Positions 4,869 through 5,524 of a stretch of 5,524 nucleotides of DNA are shown one piece after another (positions within the stretch are counted from its first letter, which is position 1; every line of letters starts with the position of its first letter). The stretch is from positions 1 through 5,524 of the forward strand of contig JBJEQH010000245.1 of NCBI GenBank assembly GCA_051881655.1, written 5' to 3'. Under the pieces are notes generated by a model. It had not been told where the DNA came from, ran no database searches, and was given only the letters and a program-made list of their open reading frames with translations. Origin of the DNA: Heritagella sp051881655. Lineage in GTDB: Bacteria > Bacillota > Clostridia > Oscillospirales > Acutalibacteraceae. The position numbers were made by a program, and so were the translations under genes.

Positions 4869-4904
4869 AAAAAAAGCGGGCGAAGGGTTCGCCCGCGCTT
4901 TTTT
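4869..4904 (-). terminator. Rho-independent terminator of nrdR
   Basis: A perfect 9-bp stem, GCGGGCGAA (4876-4884) with TTCGCCCGC (4888-4896), has a 3-nt loop. On the minus strand it is followed by seven T residues (4875-4869), 17 nt or more beyond the nrdR stop codon. The plus strand also has a six-T run at 4899-4904, so the structure is bidirectional, though no plus-strand gene precedes it. Confidence 0.93.
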
Positions 4905-4920
4905 GTCTTCCGTTGGGTTT

Positions 4921-5382
4921 TTATTCCTGTTTGCTCTCGATAATCTTATTCAGCTCTTCCATAAAGGAGTTCACATCCCGGAACTGCCGGTACACCGAGG
5001 CAAAGCGCACATAGGCCACCTCGTCCACCTTTTTCAGCTTCTCCATGGCATAGGCGCCGATCTGGCTGGAGGGCACCTCGCGGTCCAGGGAATTTTGCAG
5101 CGTATTCTCAATCTCGTCCACGATCGCTTCCAGCTGTTCGATGGAAACCGGGCGCTTTTCACAGGCGCGCAGCAGCCCGCGGAGCAGCTTGTTCCGGTCA
5201 AACGCCTCCCGCGATTTGTCCTTTTTGATCACGATGACCGGTACCGTTTCCACAATCTCATAGGTGGTAAAGCGCTTTTGGCACTTCAGGCACTCCCGGC
5301 GGCGGCGGATCCGCTCCCCCTCGTCGGTGGGGCGCGAGTCAATTACCTTGCTTTCCGAATACGAACAGTAGGGACATTTCAC
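4921..5382 (-). CDS. nrdR: Transcriptional repressor NrdR
   Basis: NrdR is a nucleotide-sensing repressor of ribonucleotide reductase operons, binding NrdR boxes when loaded with ATP/dATP. The 153-residue length is typical. The N-terminal zinc ribbon has C3-x2-C6 and C31-x2-C34, with the basic run RIRRRREC (24-31). The ATP-cone follows from about 47 to 138, including VIKKDKSREAFDRNKL near its start and AYVRFASVYRQF near its end. The start codon is GTG (5382-5380), since MKCPYC is the family's conserved beginning; GGAGG (complement of 5391-5395) lies 8 nt upstream, and no in-frame ATG competes. It is a single-gene unit with its own promoter and terminator. No ribonucleotide reductase gene and no NrdR box pair were seen in this window, so its targets lie elsewhere. 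Confidence 0.97.
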   Translation of the reverse strand: MKCPYCSYSESKVIDSRPTDEGERIRRRRECLKCQKRFTTYEIVETVPVIVIKKDKSREAFDRNKLLRGLLRACEKRPVSIEQLEAIVDEIENTLQNSLDREVPSSQIGAYAMEKLKKVDEVAYVRFASVYRQFRDVNSFMEELNKIIESKQE

Positions 5383-5476
5383 AGCGTCTGCCTCCGTTTC
5401 TTCTTCCCCACGGGATTCGACGGGGAAAGGGACCTTCCAGAAAATTTTTCGCTTTTTCCTCTTTTTTCGTTCAATA

Positions 5477-5506
5477 ATTATACCATATCCCTCCCCGGCA
5501 ATTCAA
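5477..5506 (-). promoter_or_regulatory. Extended -10 SigA promoter of nrdR
   Basis: On the minus strand, TTGAAT (5506-5501) and a perfect TATAAT (5482-5477) are separated by 18 bp, with TGG directly before the -10 (an extended TGn -10). Transcription would start near 5470, giving a leader of about 87 nt. That leader contains a 6-bp inverted repeat, TTCCCC 5404-5409 with GGGGAA 5422-5427, with no known regulatory class. The octamer TTATTGAA occurs twice (5509-5502 and 5477-5470), flanking the promoter core at a 32-bp distance. Confidence 0.78.
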
Positions 5507-5524
5507 TAAAAAAGCGGAAAATTT

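Noticed and set aside
5383..5524. NrdR box for autoregulation upstream of nrdR.
   Set aside because: No pair of ACAC...TGTGT-like 16-mers was seen; only AT-rich promoter sequence and the TTATTGAA repeats are present.
1..5524. Defence system, prophage, transposon or CRISPR array.
   Set aside because: No transposase, integrase, nuclease cassette, terminal inverted repeats or regularly spaced repeats were found; all genes look like ordinary chromosomal functions.

Overview
The window looks like chromosomal DNA from a fairly GC-rich member of the Clostridia (Firmicutes), perhaps an Oscillospiraceae/Ruminococcaceae-type gut anaerobe. This is inferred from four things: Firmicutes-type regulatory sites (a perfect CIRCE/HrcA operator and a perfect Gram-positive LexA box), strong purine-rich Shine-Dalgarno sites, consensus SigA promoters in AT-rich islands between GC-rich genes, and an NrdR protein of typical Firmicutes form. 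The genus cannot be fixed from the sequence alone. No mobile element, CRISPR array, tRNA or rRNA was found.

Layout. (1) 1-412, minus strand: the 5' end of clpB, cut by the window edge. (2) 413-743: a divergent regulatory region with the CIRCE operator, a candidate clpB promoter, a near-consensus plus-strand promoter, and a leader of about 120 nt able to form two mutually exclusive folds. (3) 744-2703, plus strand: a compact three-gene operon encoding a sugar isomerase/epimerase-like TIM barrel, a small single-domain cupin, and a HAD phosphatase/beta-phosphoglucomutase-like enzyme. It is closed by a strong terminator at 2710-2749. (4) 2759-3370, minus strand: an SRAP (YedK/HMCES) abasic-site DNA-protein crosslinking protein, with a LexA box across its -35. 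(5) 3635-4735, minus strand: a lipoprotein of unrecognised function containing two similar domains, with its own terminator (3490-3522) and a promoter that has a perfect -10, no -35 and a palindrome in place of the -35. (6) 4921-5382, minus strand: nrdR, with its own terminator (4869-4904) and extended -10 promoter.

How the genes work together. The minus-strand genes appear to be four separate transcription units, each with its own promoter and, where visible, its own terminator. Three are stress or homeostasis functions: heat-shock disaggregation (clpB, HrcA-controlled), SOS-linked protection of abasic sites (SRAP, LexA-controlled), and control of deoxyribonucleotide synthesis (nrdR). The plus-strand operon looks like a small carbohydrate or sugar-phosphate module whose substrate cannot be read from sequence. 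No clearly new multi-gene system is evident. The observations most worth following are the SOS box on the SRAP gene, the CIRCE-plus-half-site arrangement at clpB, the switch-like leader of the sugar operon, the uncharacterised three-enzyme set, and the duplicated lipoprotein with its palindromic promoter.
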